Positions 39,289 to 48,670 of a DNA stretch of 64,000 bases are shown here, one piece after another. Under the pieces are notes generated by a model, which saw only the letters and a program-made list of their open reading frames with translations, was not told where the DNA came from and searched no databases. Source of the stretch: Lingula anatina (lineage: Eukaryota; Brachiopoda; Lingulata; Lingulida; Lingulidae); the NCBI RefSeq assembly GCF_001039355.2, contig NW_019776179.1:76764-140763 (forward strand), given 5' to 3'. Numbering within the stretch: position 1 is the stretch's first letter; the number at the start of each line of letters is the position of its first letter. The translations under genes and the position numbers were made by a program.

Positions 39289-42200
39289 AATACTTCATCA
39301 AATTTAACTTCTACTTATTTATCTTGAGTGATATTAGACTAAACCTTTTATAATTTGGTCTGAAGTTAAGATTAAGTTCCAGATTTACATTACTTTACTT
39401 AGTCGAGTGTTTTATAGCCGTTATACAAACCTACGCAGACCGGCTCTCCCGTAGTGCAATCTACCCGACATCGAGACCCCGCACTGCACTTCACAGTAGA
39501 ACATACTTCTTCATATCCATTTCTGGGCTGCAGAGACGAGAGTAGTAAGAGAAGAGTTTTTCTAACTGCAACCTTGAAGGTACTTTTAATGCAATTTTAA
39601 GTGACCCCTGAAGCGTAAATGAGGGACGTGATGCTTTGCAAGCAAATTTTAATGACAACTATTTTATTACATAAAACGTAGCATAAAGGAGGAGGTTTTT
39701 GGTATGGCTTTTCTTATGTTATTGTATAGTGAGCAAAAAAGCATAAGTGAGGGACATGATTAAAAGTATATCGTCCCTCCAAGGTTGTAGGTCGAAAAAC
39801 TCCTCTCTTACTACTGATGAGCGTACATATGAGTTATTGACAATTTTCAGTGAGTTTTAGGTGATTGTTTTAAATCTGTACCTTGTTAGGACTACAGGTT
39901 GATTTCTAAATAGCTACTCACAAATATCCCTCTGACTAAATCGCGTTTTTAAACTGTGCCCAGCGAGAAATTATGAAGGAAACTTTGTCTTAACTCGATT
40001 GGTCCCTGGTATAAAATATACAACATCCCATATTAAACTGATAAAAATTGCTATTCGCCTGGCTCAAAAGACGACGGATACTAATTTGAATATATATAGT
40101 CAATTGTTGAAAAGCGAAGAAAACAGAAAGTTGATATAGAAGTATGCAAAAACACGTTTATGTCATTCAACTAATGAGTTAAGCCAAAGTAATACATTCC
40201 CTGTGGGATGTTACGCTTTTTGGTTTTGAAGATTGCCAGACAAGGGACTGAAGCAGACAGAATATATCCACGGATATTTTCCTGGTTGCTTTCTCTTTTA
40301 AAGTTTTTAAAAATTACATTTATGCTGGCTTTTGGTGAGATTTTAAAAAAGGGAGACCACTACGATGGTCCACTATGTTGGCTTTAAATGAAAGTAAGCC
40401 TTAGTTGATATGGTTTACATCAAGGTTCAAGGCAAATAGGAAAAAATTGCACCATTTTCATAGGAGGCGTTCTTATAAAACCATCTACATGTAGTTCTGT
40501 AAAAGATCTGGTAGTTACCCTCGATGAAAATGGGAAAGGTGTATCTGAAGTGTGTAAATCAGCATCTTATGCACTATGGCGCATTGGAAAAATAAGGAAA
40601 GTGTTAAATAACAAAACCACTGAAAAATTAGTACATGTATTTATATCATCAATATTAGAATACTGCAAAAGTCTCCTCTTTGGTATATGTGACTATCAGA
40701 TTAAAAAATTGCAAGTTATTCAGTTATTCATATTATTTACCACTTTTATGCAGATGATACCCAGTTGTGCACAGCTTGCAACATCCATGATCCAGCCTTG
40801 TCTGTGAACACCATTGTTGACTGCATATCAGATCACAGAGGTTGGTTCATTTCAAACAAATTGAAGATAAATGATGGAAAAATAATGTTTTAAGTCATTT
40901 CTCAACCCCACAACAAGGGCCTTGCTCACAACCTGCAACTTAAAATTGGAGCTAGTATGGCATTATCCTCCCCCCATGTAAAAAATTTAGGAGTATATTT
41001 TGATTCTACACTTCCAATAGACAAACAGATCTCCAACATTACAAGGTCTTGTTTATTCGGCATTCGGAATATTGGCACCATAAAGAAATATCTGAATCAA
41101 TCATCTGCTACTACTGTTATACACTCATTGGTAACTTCCAGGCTGGACTATTACAATTCTGTATTATATGGATGTCCAGATGGTAAGATCAAAAGATTAC
41201 AACGGCTCAAGAATATCTCAGCACTCACACATATAGCTCACACATATAACTCCAATTTTAAAGCAGTTACACTGGTTAACAGTTAGGGTCAGATTTTTAT
41301 TTAAGGTTTTAGTTTTTACACATGCTGCTTTTTATAACCTAGCTCCACCATAATCTCCACCATGATCTGGTCAAACATTATAGTCCTCAAAGATCCCTGA
41401 GGTCTGGTGACAAACTTTTACTGAAAGTTCCCAAATCAAAGTTAAAAACATATGGTGACATAGCATTTTGTGCAGCTGCACCGGTTGAATGGAATAAGCT
41501 ACCAGTTTTTATTAGATGAATAGAAGCACAAGAATCTTTAGAAAGGAATTGAAAACTCACATTTTTAAGACATTTTATTCATGAATTTTAAAATTTTGCA
41601 TTAAAGAAACCTTGGATTTTTTACTTTTAATTACTGTTTAGTACAATTCAGTCTAGCTCTGATTTATATAATATATATCTTAATCATTTTGATCTATAAA
41701 CGTCTTTGTATTTTATGTTGTACAGTCTATTGAACATTTTATGGATTTTAGACTCGAAATAAATATATTATTATTATTATTATTATTAAAACTCAGCTGC
41801 AAGACTGGTTTGTCAAATAAAGTGCAATAAGCACACACCATATCATTCCCATTCTGAAAGGATTACACTGGTTGCCAGTGAAGCAGAGGATTGATAATAA
41901 AGCACTTTGTATTATTTTTAAGGCGATCCATACACAGAGACAAAATTTATTTATTTATCGTTGCAGAATTTATTTATCTTATCTGTTTTGACTCACCAAG
42001 GCGGTCCCCACGTTTTCATGCTGAGAATGACCTTATTTTAGAACATTCTATTTGGAAAAGCCCTATCAAAAGTTATGGTGATAGGGCTTTTCCAATCTAC
42101 GTGTGGAATGCGTTACCAAATTCTATTAGTACAGCAGAATACTTTGACAGTTTTAAATCCCTTCTAAAGACCCATATGTCTATTGCTCTTAGATTTTTTT

Positions 42201-45200
42201 TAATATATTTTAATAAGATCGAGTTTTCAGTAGTGTTAATTTTAAATGGTTTCTGATGAGTCCTTTAGATTTTAATATTGTAGTAATATTAGTGATTTTA
42301 GTAATATTATCCATTATTTTAAAACGCCTTGAGGTAATATGTAAGGCGCCATATAAGAAGTACAGCAGAATACTTTGACAGTTTTAAATCCCTTCTAAAG
42401 ACCCATATGTCTATTGCTCTTAGATTTTTTAAAATATATTTTAATAAGATCGAGTTTTCAGTAGTGTTAATTTTAAATGGTTTCTGATGAGTCCTTTAGA
42501 TTTTAATATTGTAGTAATATTAGTGATTTTAGTAATATTATCCATTATTTTAAAACGCCTTGAGGTAATATGTAAGGCGCCATATAAGAAGCTTATCACT
42601 AAATATTATAGTACGACTGAGCTGGTGAAAAACAGGCCGATTTATTATCGATATTAAAGTGTTATCAAATATCATATTAAGCAATAAGTCAATGCAGCAA
42701 CCAATGCATAACTTAAGTAACATTGCAGAATAACAGAATTCTGATACATAACAGTGGCTGATTTAGAGGGGGGCAGGGGGGTCCTGACCCCCCCCCCCTC
42801 CTTTTTGGTTTCTGAATAAATCGCACTAATATTCCACTTTTGAAATTAGATTTTAACTAGCTGTTTTATAGTTCTTAACCGTTCCAAATGGCACCGTTTG
42901 ACCTTCAAAACTCTAAAATATGTTGGGACCCTTTAGCAGGCCCCAAACCCCACCACAAAGGGGCCGAGGGGCGGCTTTGAATCCGAGGCCGATCATTCGT
43001 AAAAACACTGTCCCTCCCCCCCTTCCCCTTCAAATCCTGAATCTGCCCCTGTATATCACGTTCTGCAGAAAAAAATGTGTCTGCTTTGCAGAATTATTTG
43101 TCAAATATGTTTTCTCAAAATGGCTTATACACGTTAGAACGTTTTAAAATGATTCCTTCTTCTTACAGGGGCTTGCTCAAACCAAAACCGTCCCAGTGTT
43201 GGCCGCCTCTGATCCAGTTGTGCTGTTTAACGTCCCAAACTAAACCTCAGCACGAAACGAGGGCTCGTGTACATCGTGAACTTCAACGCTGATGATAAGA
43301 CCATGTTCGGGGACCTGCTTTGCGTGAGATGAAATGCATCTGTACGGCACCCGGGCTTTCGATTGTAAGTGCAGAGCATGTACAACCAAACTGGCCCTCT
43401 GCGTGACAAGGTAGAAGGTTTCCATATTTGATCTAAGATCTACCAACGACGCTTCTGCGACTCCTTGGTAATTCCACTGTCTTAAACACAGCTATACCCT
43501 TGTACGTGTGTTCGAATGCTAGAGTTTTTAATGCAGTGTTATTGCTAGATATGATTTATAAAATGTGCACCTTATTACTATAAGAAGTAAAACGTAATTG
43601 GCGGGAGGATGGCTAAGGCACAGCACTGTCGTTGGCGTGCGCAACTGCAAAAAAATAATAATAATAAAAATAAAAATAATAAAAAAGTTGTCATCAACCA
43701 TGGTAGCGGAGAGTCACGAGTGCGAGTCCCGGATAACACGTCAGTTCGTTACAGCAACAACCTGGCCCCGCACTCGGGAAGTCACGGGGGAAAAGCCGGT
43801 ATAGTTAAGAATAAGTGATCGATTTGACAACAACTTATATCTGGTCATTATCTTAAAGTCTTCCTTTCTCTTCACTATTGAAGTCTTTAAAATGATCCTT
43901 AGGCGGGGTGGTCATAGTTCTCTATCCTTTACCGTCTACGCCACAGATCAAACTTGAATGGAATCAATAGCTAATCTGGCATGGCGACATGCATGTCATA
44001 CTGCACTTTCAACAAGGGTTTTTTGTTTCACAAGTCACGTCGCCTCTATTGCTTTACCCAAACATGTTGTTTTTTTTTTCACGCCCACCCCCCTTGGGTC
44101 CCTGCTTATCGAGACTGTTCACATGAGCATACAGTGCTTGGGGCAACCCTACAGTCGATATTTCAAATGGCAAAGACTACTCAAAACTTAGAAGGTGTGA
44201 ATCGCTTTGGCTCTCATCGTGCTCTATTTGTATAACGTCACGGGTGAAGCCAAAATCAGTGTAGTCTCAGTAATCGCAGTGTGAAACAAATGAAAGTAGT
44301 CATCTAACTAGGAACGTTCCGGGCAGACTTATCAATAAAAGCGACCAATCTGAGCTTTCCCGCCTTAACACCACACCATACAGTGGCGGATTTAGAGGGT
44401 TCTGAAGAAAATATCACATTAATTTTCTTCCCTTGAAATTAGAATTTTGACTAGCTGAATCATAGTTCTCACCCGTTCCAAGTGGCGCCGTTCGCCCTCT
44501 AAAATACCTTCTTTTTTTTTTCGTCTCTTCAGCGGGTCCTGGACCCCACGCCAATGGGGGAGGGGGGTCGACTTCGCATCCGCGGACGCCCCCCACCCCA
44601 CCCTCCCCCACTCCCTTCAAAAAATCCTGGTCCCGCCCTGCCATAGTAAAAAAGGGGGATCCATCTATCTAGGAACGCTCCGTGTCGGCTTCCCAAATAA
44701 GTGCTCGTGTACATAATGAACTTTAACAACGTTGATGATAATACCATGTTCGCAGACTGGCGATGCGATGGATGAAATGCATATGTTCAGGTCACGGCCT
44801 ATTGATTGTTATGGCAGATATATGCATGTACAGCCAAACTGGCCATCTCTGTGAGAAAGGAAAAGTTTTCATTTGATCCATGTCTGTCCAACGAAGCTTC
44901 TATTGCTCTGTGGTAACTCCGTTGTCTACCATCTAAACACCTGTAGGCGGGTTCGACTCTCAAAATTTTCGGTGTGATTTTTTTTCAAAATAATTTCTAA
45001 AATTGAGTTTGATTACTATAAGAGGAAACTCGTATGCACGGAGGGCGGGCGGACAGTCACGGCGCAGGCGGTAGCGTGCTTGGTTGCACAAAAAATACCA
45101 AAAAAAAAATACCAAAAAAATACTAAGCCATCAACAATCCATGGTAACGGCGAGTCACGAGTTAAAATCCCAGATGACGCATGTCAGTTCACCACAACAA

Positions 45201-46496
45201 CGAGCTGGCCCCGCAATCGCAAAGGGCATGCAACCTCCCGTGTATCTGAGCAAATTACCTTCTGCATTAAAATCCGGTATAGTTTAGAATTAGTGATCGA
45301 TTTTGACAACAATTTATTGCTCGTCATTATCATAAAGTCTGCGTCGTCGATTATATTTCTTTTGTCTTTGCTTTAACGTCTTTAGAATGATACTTAGGCG
45401 GGGAAGGTCAGTGATCGCTATTCTTTACCAACTACGCAACAGATCAAAATTGAATTGAGTCAACACCTTACTCGACATGGCGTCATGAATGTCATACGGC
45501 CTTTTCATAAAAAAAAAGCTATCTGCTCGTTGGGATTATCAGCAAGAAAAGTTTTTCTTTTCAAAAGTTACATTGCCGCTATTATTGCTTTACCTAATCA
45601 TACATTTTGCCGCTTTGGCTCTCATCGTGCTTTATAAAGTCGTAGGCAGTGACAGATTTAGAGGGGGTGTCGGGGGGGGGGGGAGGGGTCCTGACCCCCC
45701 ACCCTTAGGTTTCTGAAAAAACACACTAATATTCCCCTCTTGGAAGTAGTATTTTTACTAGCTGATTTATAGTACTAAACCGTACCAAATGGCACCGTTC
45801 GCCCTCTAAAATACCAACAATTTTCGGGGCCCTTTAGCAAGCCCCGAACCCGACGCCAACCGGGGAGGGGGTGGGGATCGGTTGGCGTCGCATCAGCGGA
45901 CATCCCCTTTCAAGAAATCCTTGATCCGCCGCTGCATAAGAATATATAATCAGAATCATATATATAATATTTTATATAATTAAACCTGTACCACAAATTA
46001 AACAATAAGCGGGGTGAACTATGGTACCGTCCCAGCAGACATAGTCACGTTGGATCAACGTTGAAAACAGGTTGATACGTTGAATTGCCGTTGATCTACC
46101 TAAATTCAACGTAAAATCACCGTTGATCCAGCCACGTGAATACACCGTCATAATATGTGACGTTGACTCAACGTTGTATTTTGGTCATTGACACAACCTT
46201 GCAGACATGGATTGTAATTTAAAATATTAATTATTAAAAACGTGACACTTTGTTTATCAATACTGTAACTAACTTTATCAAAATAATAAAAAAGTGTTTT
46301 AAAGTAAAAGTGACAGTTGTTTTGTGTCTTTAGTGAACTAGTGATTTTTCTTAATTTGTTATTCAGAAATACATTCCAATAAACTTCCTTGCAAGGTCAG
46401 CTAACACTAGGATGAATAAGTTGCTGTAAATATGATGGCGTGAAGTTAATAAAGTTGACAGTTCTCGGTGCCCTGTTGAGGTGACTATGGCTTTGT

Positions 46497-46542
<46 letters not shown>

Positions 46543-48126
46543 NNNNNNNNNNNNNNNNNNNNNNNNNNNNNNNNNNNNNNNNNNNNNNNNNNNNNNNNNN
46601 NNNNNNNNNNNNNNTATATATATATATAAGAAAATAACTATATATATATATATTAATCTAAACCTTGGAAATTTTAACTTAAAGGCCATACATATATACC
46701 CTACATATATTTAGCCATCAAACATGTCCTACTGCTAAACACATCCAGGCTAAAAGGGTGTACCATGCTTAGGTGTAATACATGCTTAGGAGCGTTGGAA
46801 AAATCAGACAAAGCAGGCACTTGGATGTTTTTACAATGTACGTTATAATTGTGTACCTGTGTTTTGTACCAAAAATAAAACATTTCAGGTCATTTTAATG
46901 TCTTTTCGTGCAAGAATGTTGTCTAACAACTGGGGTTGATACAATGTTGTTATCTGACGTTGAGTCAACTTTCAAATCCAATGTTTATCAAACGTATTAT
47001 CAACGTTATGGTTCACTGTTGTTTCAACGTTAAAACAACATAATTTGCCCGCTGGGGTGTTTTTCATGTGTCGTTCAAAATGGTACTCATTATAGACAGG
47101 GAGTTAATAACAAGGGCATTGGTTTCTCTTCATCCCTTTGAACATAATCGCAGGCTGCAATTTTATCCACCGTTTGGAGTCGACTAACTTGTAGATTTGC
47201 CATGGGTCTAGTATTAAACTTTTTTTACAAATTTCCCAGTCCTCTTGGACTAGTTAGACTTATAACGATGTCAATTATCTCCATAGAAACTGTTTTTATA
47301 AAATAAAGACAAAAAACAGCAGACGCTTTTGAAAAATACCTAATATGATATACATCGCTAAAATACATTTTCTCATTTTTTCGCTTTTGAAAAATTAAAT
47401 TGAGATTAATGAGACATAAAGTGCACTGCGTATCATACTGTGGATTTGCCAGAGTGATATGGATTTTTAAAAAGGTGCTGATAGATTTTCTCGCATCAAA
47501 TAATATTTTTTTGATAATAATATGCATACAAAATCTGTGTCATATACAATTTATAAAATCTGCTCTGTATGACAATGGACATCAGCCATAGATGATAGGG
47601 TGATGGAAAATGAACTGGTTTTAAATCGCAATTTGTTGTTGTTGTTGGGGGGGGAGAGGGTGCGTCTAAAAAGCTAACTGCGCGTGTACTCCGTTTTCCC
47701 TTATATTAGTCACTATTGTATAAACATGATGTGCATCTGAGTTTTTAACATTAAAAAGAAGCAAAAAACAAAACTACTCACCGAGATGTCCCTAACATTG
47801 GCCATCCATATCCCAGTTGGGGAAGTGGAGGAAAACTGCGAGACATTTTGGGGTTCAGGGAGCATATGGCACATGTGATCTTGGTTCTTGAATACAACTG
47901 CCGCGCAACCTTCAGTTTCTCCACATTTTCCGGTACATTCCAACTTGGTGCTCGCTTCTACAGTGTCCAGTATAAGGGTAGCGGTATAGTTAGTAAAAAC
48001 TTGTTGAAAATTGGCGCATCTGAGTTCACGGGAGGGGCCGCCACACAGATCAACAGTGACAGCGCAGACATTTTTTATGCAGGACCCTAACGCTGTGTAC
48101 CACAGGGATAAGTAAAAGCCCCGCAT
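32726..48126 (-). CDS. Secreted-type PAN + triple CTHRC1-domain protein (gene A), 11 exons
   Basis: Exons in coding order: 48126-47782, 39527-39431, 39108-39017, 38694-38496, 37611-37465, 36293-36208, 35598-35403, 35232-35071, 34500-34397, 33360-33150, 32871-32726. All introns are GT-AG, all phases join and the total is 1785 nt (594 codons plus stop). Domain order: N-terminal hydrophobic leader, PAN/Apple (about 36-110), Cys-rich segment (116-148), Gly-rich GWGGG segment (149-178), then three domains homologous to the C-terminal domain of collagen triple helix repeat-containing protein 1 (179-293, 323-441, 477-594) separated by linkers. No Gly-X-Y collagen repeat is present. Presumed extracellular; function unknown. 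Exon 5 can also be read to a stop at 37460, but the consensus donor before it and the phase-matched exon 6 are conserved in gene B, so I read it as one gene. Intron 1 is 8.3 kb and transposon-filled, so the exon 1 link is the weakest. Confidence 0.82.
33448..33511. repeat. (TTATA)n pentanucleotide microsatellite
   Basis: About twelve tandem TTATA units upstream (on the minus strand) of exon 10 of gene A. The homologous place in gene B (near 58443) has only one or two units, so the expansion is specific to copy A. Confidence 0.9.
34171..34280. mobile_element. Long hairpin (about 50-bp arms), MITE or element end
   Basis: The arm starting AGAAGTATATATATTGATGC at 34170 is repeated as its reverse complement ending at 34280, with an inner arm through CTACATTATAGTTGTTA and a loop of a few bases. 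The arms are almost perfectly complementary. It lies in intron 9 of gene A within a segment of about 740 bp (roughly 33645-34383) that is absent from gene B, where an AT repeat (58619-58660) occupies the place. Confidence 0.8.
34333..34363 (-). ncRNA. Hammerhead-ribozyme-like core motif
   Basis: On the minus strand, CTGATGA (34363-34357) is followed by a 4-bp stem GGCC/GGCC with a TCCG loop, then GAAA, then C-GGCT-G and GTA. This matches the hammerhead core: CUGAUGA, stem II, GAAA, a two-pair stem III and a GUA cleavage triplet. Very short stem III is known in the hammerheads of Penelope-like retroelements. I cannot see a continuous stem I flanking it, so it may be a decayed copy or need a second unit. 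It is near the hairpin at 34171-34280, which may be part of the same element. Confidence 0.5.
35071..36293 (-). CDS. Exons 6-8 of gene A: linker and CTHRC1-like domain 2
   Basis: Exon 6 (36293-36208) is a 29-residue linker, QCETLTLFNIKEFVVVKAIF then IKDENIYM, open and conserved in gene B. Exon 7 (35598-35403) carries CARWYFTFNGAECSDP, almost identical to the vertebrate CTHRC1 signature. Exon 8 (35232-35071) carries SGVCKGIPAGAVNISFHCGN, then TGWYAPSRIRVEETRLG. Exon 8 could also be read to a TGA soon after the donor GCAC|GTGAGT, but exon 9 continues in phase. Confidence 0.87.
37465..38694 (-). CDS. Exons 4-5 of gene A: CTHRC1-like domain 1
   Basis: Exon 4 encodes the first half (TGLRVEFSGSIRTAFACKSC, then INGASCTSPYSIAF); exon 5 encodes the second half (SGICWDVPAGIVTIQIYVRN, then LGWKAFSYFKFEEI). 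The pattern L-R-V-x-F-S-G-S ... NGAxC ... GxCxxxPAGxV ... GW ... EE is that of the CTHRC1 C-terminal domain. This is the most diverged of the three: the aromatic WYFTF is VYFLI here. The internal intron is phase 1. Confidence 0.85.
39017..39527 (-). CDS. Exons 2-3 of gene A: Cys-rich and Gly-rich segments
   Basis: Exon 2 (39527-39431) encodes a 32-residue segment with five Cys: VCSTVKCSAGSRCRVDCTTG and EPVCV. Exon 3 (39108-39017) encodes SSAFCDETPVSNIVYAGWGG followed by GFGAVTGGGP, ending at CCA|GTGAGT. Gene B has the same exons with a GTAAGT donor, so the boundary is supported. The Gly-rich segment stands where vertebrate CTHRC1 has its short collagen stretch but has no Gly-X-Y periodicity. 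Confidence 0.78.
40490..41790 (+). mobile_element. Degenerate LINE (CR1-like) with reverse transcriptase YADD box
   Basis: Two overlapping relics. At 40496-40720 a C-terminal RT piece (KLVHVFISSILEYCKSLLFG). From about 40735 a second piece begins with FYADDTQLC, the catalytic RT box, continues through WFISNKLKIND, KNLGVYFDSTLPIDKQI and VIHSLVTSRLDYYNSVLYG, and ends in a TTA/TAT microsatellite at 41767-41789. Stops and frameshifts throughout (for example TAA after KIMF) make it a pseudogene. It lies antisense to gene A in its intron 1. Confidence 0.85.
41791..42358 (+). mobile_element. Second LINE 3' fragment
   Basis: Contains LHWLPVKQRIDNKALCIIFK (41862 on) and YGDRAFPIYVWNALPNSIST (near 42077), the C-terminal LINE RT blocks also seen in the fragment at 11.8-12.4 kb, with frame breaks between them. 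It abuts the microsatellite tail of the preceding LINE, suggesting nested or sequential insertion. Confidence 0.8.
42128..42589. repeat. 231-bp direct tandem duplication of a LINE 3' end
   Basis: 42128-42358 is repeated at 42359-42589, starting AGTACAGCAGAATACTTTGA in both, with only a few differences. The near identity means it is recent compared with the decay of the LINE it copies. Confidence 0.95.
42752..43051. mobile_element. TIR element with CAGTGGCGGAT-like ends, copy 1
   Basis: Begins CAGTGGCTGATTTAGAGGGG and ends AATCCTGAATCTGCCCCTG, roughly inverted. The C-rich and G-rich interior and the phrase CCGTTCCAAATGGCACCGTT are shared with copies at 44381 and 45647. No coding capacity; a non-autonomous DNA transposon. 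I do not assign a superfamily because no target-site duplication is clear. Confidence 0.7.
43600..43770 (+). mobile_element. tRNA-derived SINE-like head, copy 1
   Basis: GGATGGCTAAGGCACAGCAC then an A-rich stretch, then GTAGCGGAGAGTCACGAGTG CGAGTCCCGG resembles a broken tRNA with a degenerate B box (GAGTGCGAGTCCC). A second, diverged copy is at 45040-45190. A SINE or tRNA pseudogene; the A-rich insertion inside rules out a functional tRNA. Confidence 0.4.
44381..44640. mobile_element. TIR element with CAGTGGCGGAT-like ends, copy 2
   Basis: CAGTGGCGGATTTAGAGGGT at the left and AATCCTGGTCCCGCCCTG at the right, with the interior shared with copies 1 and 3. The 5-bp sequence CCATA lies directly outside both ends and could be a target-site remnant. 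Confidence 0.7.
45040..45190 (+). mobile_element. tRNA-derived SINE-like head, copy 2
   Basis: GGCGCAGGCGGTAGCGTGCT then a poly-A/ATACC stretch, then GAGTCACGAGTTAAAATCCC, parallel to 43600-43770. Followed, as in copy 1, by a TIR element about 0.5-0.6 kb further on, so the two elements are repeated as one composite of about 1.3-1.4 kb. Confidence 0.45.
45647..45934. mobile_element. TIR element with CAGTGGCGGAT-like ends, copy 3
   Basis: CAGTGACAGATTTAGAGGGG to AATCCTTGATCCGCCGCTG. Same interior blocks as copies 1 and 2, including a pure G run followed by GGTCCTGACCCCCC. Three copies within 3.2 kb suggest a local hot spot or joint duplication with the SINE-like head. Confidence 0.72.
46031..47056. 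mobile_element. Element rich in CAACGTTG palindromes with CCCAGC ends
   Basis: Left end CCCAGCAGACATAGTCACGT and the reverse complement of the right end (CCCAGCGGGCAAATTATGTT) form weak inverted termini. Both flanks are full of GTTGAATCAACGTT / AACGTTGATACAAC-type palindromes (46060-46180 and 46925-47035). The middle holds an AT repeat, a GA repeat and the assembly gap. No transposase visible. Probably a non-autonomous DNA element. Confidence 0.65.
46543..46614. other. Assembly gap (72 N)
   Basis: A run of 72 N between an AT/GA repeat and another AT repeat. True size unknown; simple sequence on both sides explains the failed assembly. Confidence 1.
47782..48126 (-). CDS. Exon 1 of gene A: leader and PAN/Apple domain
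   Basis: A 115-codon open frame from ATG at 48126 to the donor TCG|GTGAGT. It encodes a short hydrophobic N terminus (MRGFYLSLWYTALGS) and a PAN/Apple-type module with the C-x3-C ... C ... C spacing LECTGKCGETEGCAAVVF and HMCHMLPE. N-glycosylation motifs NYT and NVS are visible. PAN modules bind protein or carbohydrate and are extracellular. Phase 0 at the donor fits exon 2. A second frame starting at 48071 encodes a more typical signal peptide but enters a stop, see findings. Confidence 0.75.
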
Positions 48127-48638
48127 GGTGTATTTTCCAAAGGTTTAAAATGATAGTCAGTTCATAAGATCTGCCTAGCGCTTTACCACATGTGCCTTAG
48201 ATCAGACACGAATACAGTGCATCAACGTTTTGGTCGTGGCTCACTATAAGAAAATATTAGATTGAGAACAAAATTACGCCACAATGTGTATCATGGCATC
48301 TTTTATAGGCAACATGCATCCTTATTTTGATCACATTAATAATTCAGGAATTGTCGGGAAGCTTTACACAAGTCGATAAAAATTGAATTGGTTTCAAAGC
48401 ATTTGCAATTGTTTTTGTTGGAACTTGAGTGAAGTAAATGTGTGCAGTAATTTGTTGTGAGAGTGTTAGTTTTGGTTATTTCAAGTCGCCCGCTATACTT
48501 AGTTAAAGCGTTATGCGTAATTTTATACCACATTTCTTTTTAAATCGTCATAAACCCGGCCGATTGAACAAACCATCATCTCGCCACATCAAAATATAAC
48601 CTGTGAAGTAAGGTCAGGTAGTAAATCATACACCTGTT

Positions 48639-48670
<32 letters not shown>

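Larger units (their letters stand above)
22538..39527. repeat. Segmental duplication, copy A (homologous part)
   Basis: From GTCTCAGAGTTCC at 22538 onward the sequence recurs in the same orientation from 50145. Matches include GARNL3 exons 15-19, the 29.5-31.8 kb downstream region and the CTHRC1-like exons to 39.5 kb, with homologous introns. If the copies are adjacent, the repeat unit is 22538-50144, about 27.6 kb. Copy A holds the functional GARNL3 3' half. Confidence 0.92.
39528..47781. other. Large transposon-rich intron 1 of gene A
   Basis: This 8.3-kb interval between exon 2 and exon 1 holds no further CTHRC- or PAN-type exon that I can see. It contains LINE relics on the opposite strand, a 231-bp tandem duplication, three copies of a TIR element, two SINE-like heads, a CAACGTTG-type element and an assembly gap. 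A TG repeat is present near 39260. Undetected small exons cannot be excluded. Confidence 0.6.

Noticed and set aside
43600-43770. Functional tRNA gene
   Set aside because: Only a degenerate B-box-like string and no cloverleaf; an A-rich insertion interrupts it. Treated as SINE-like.
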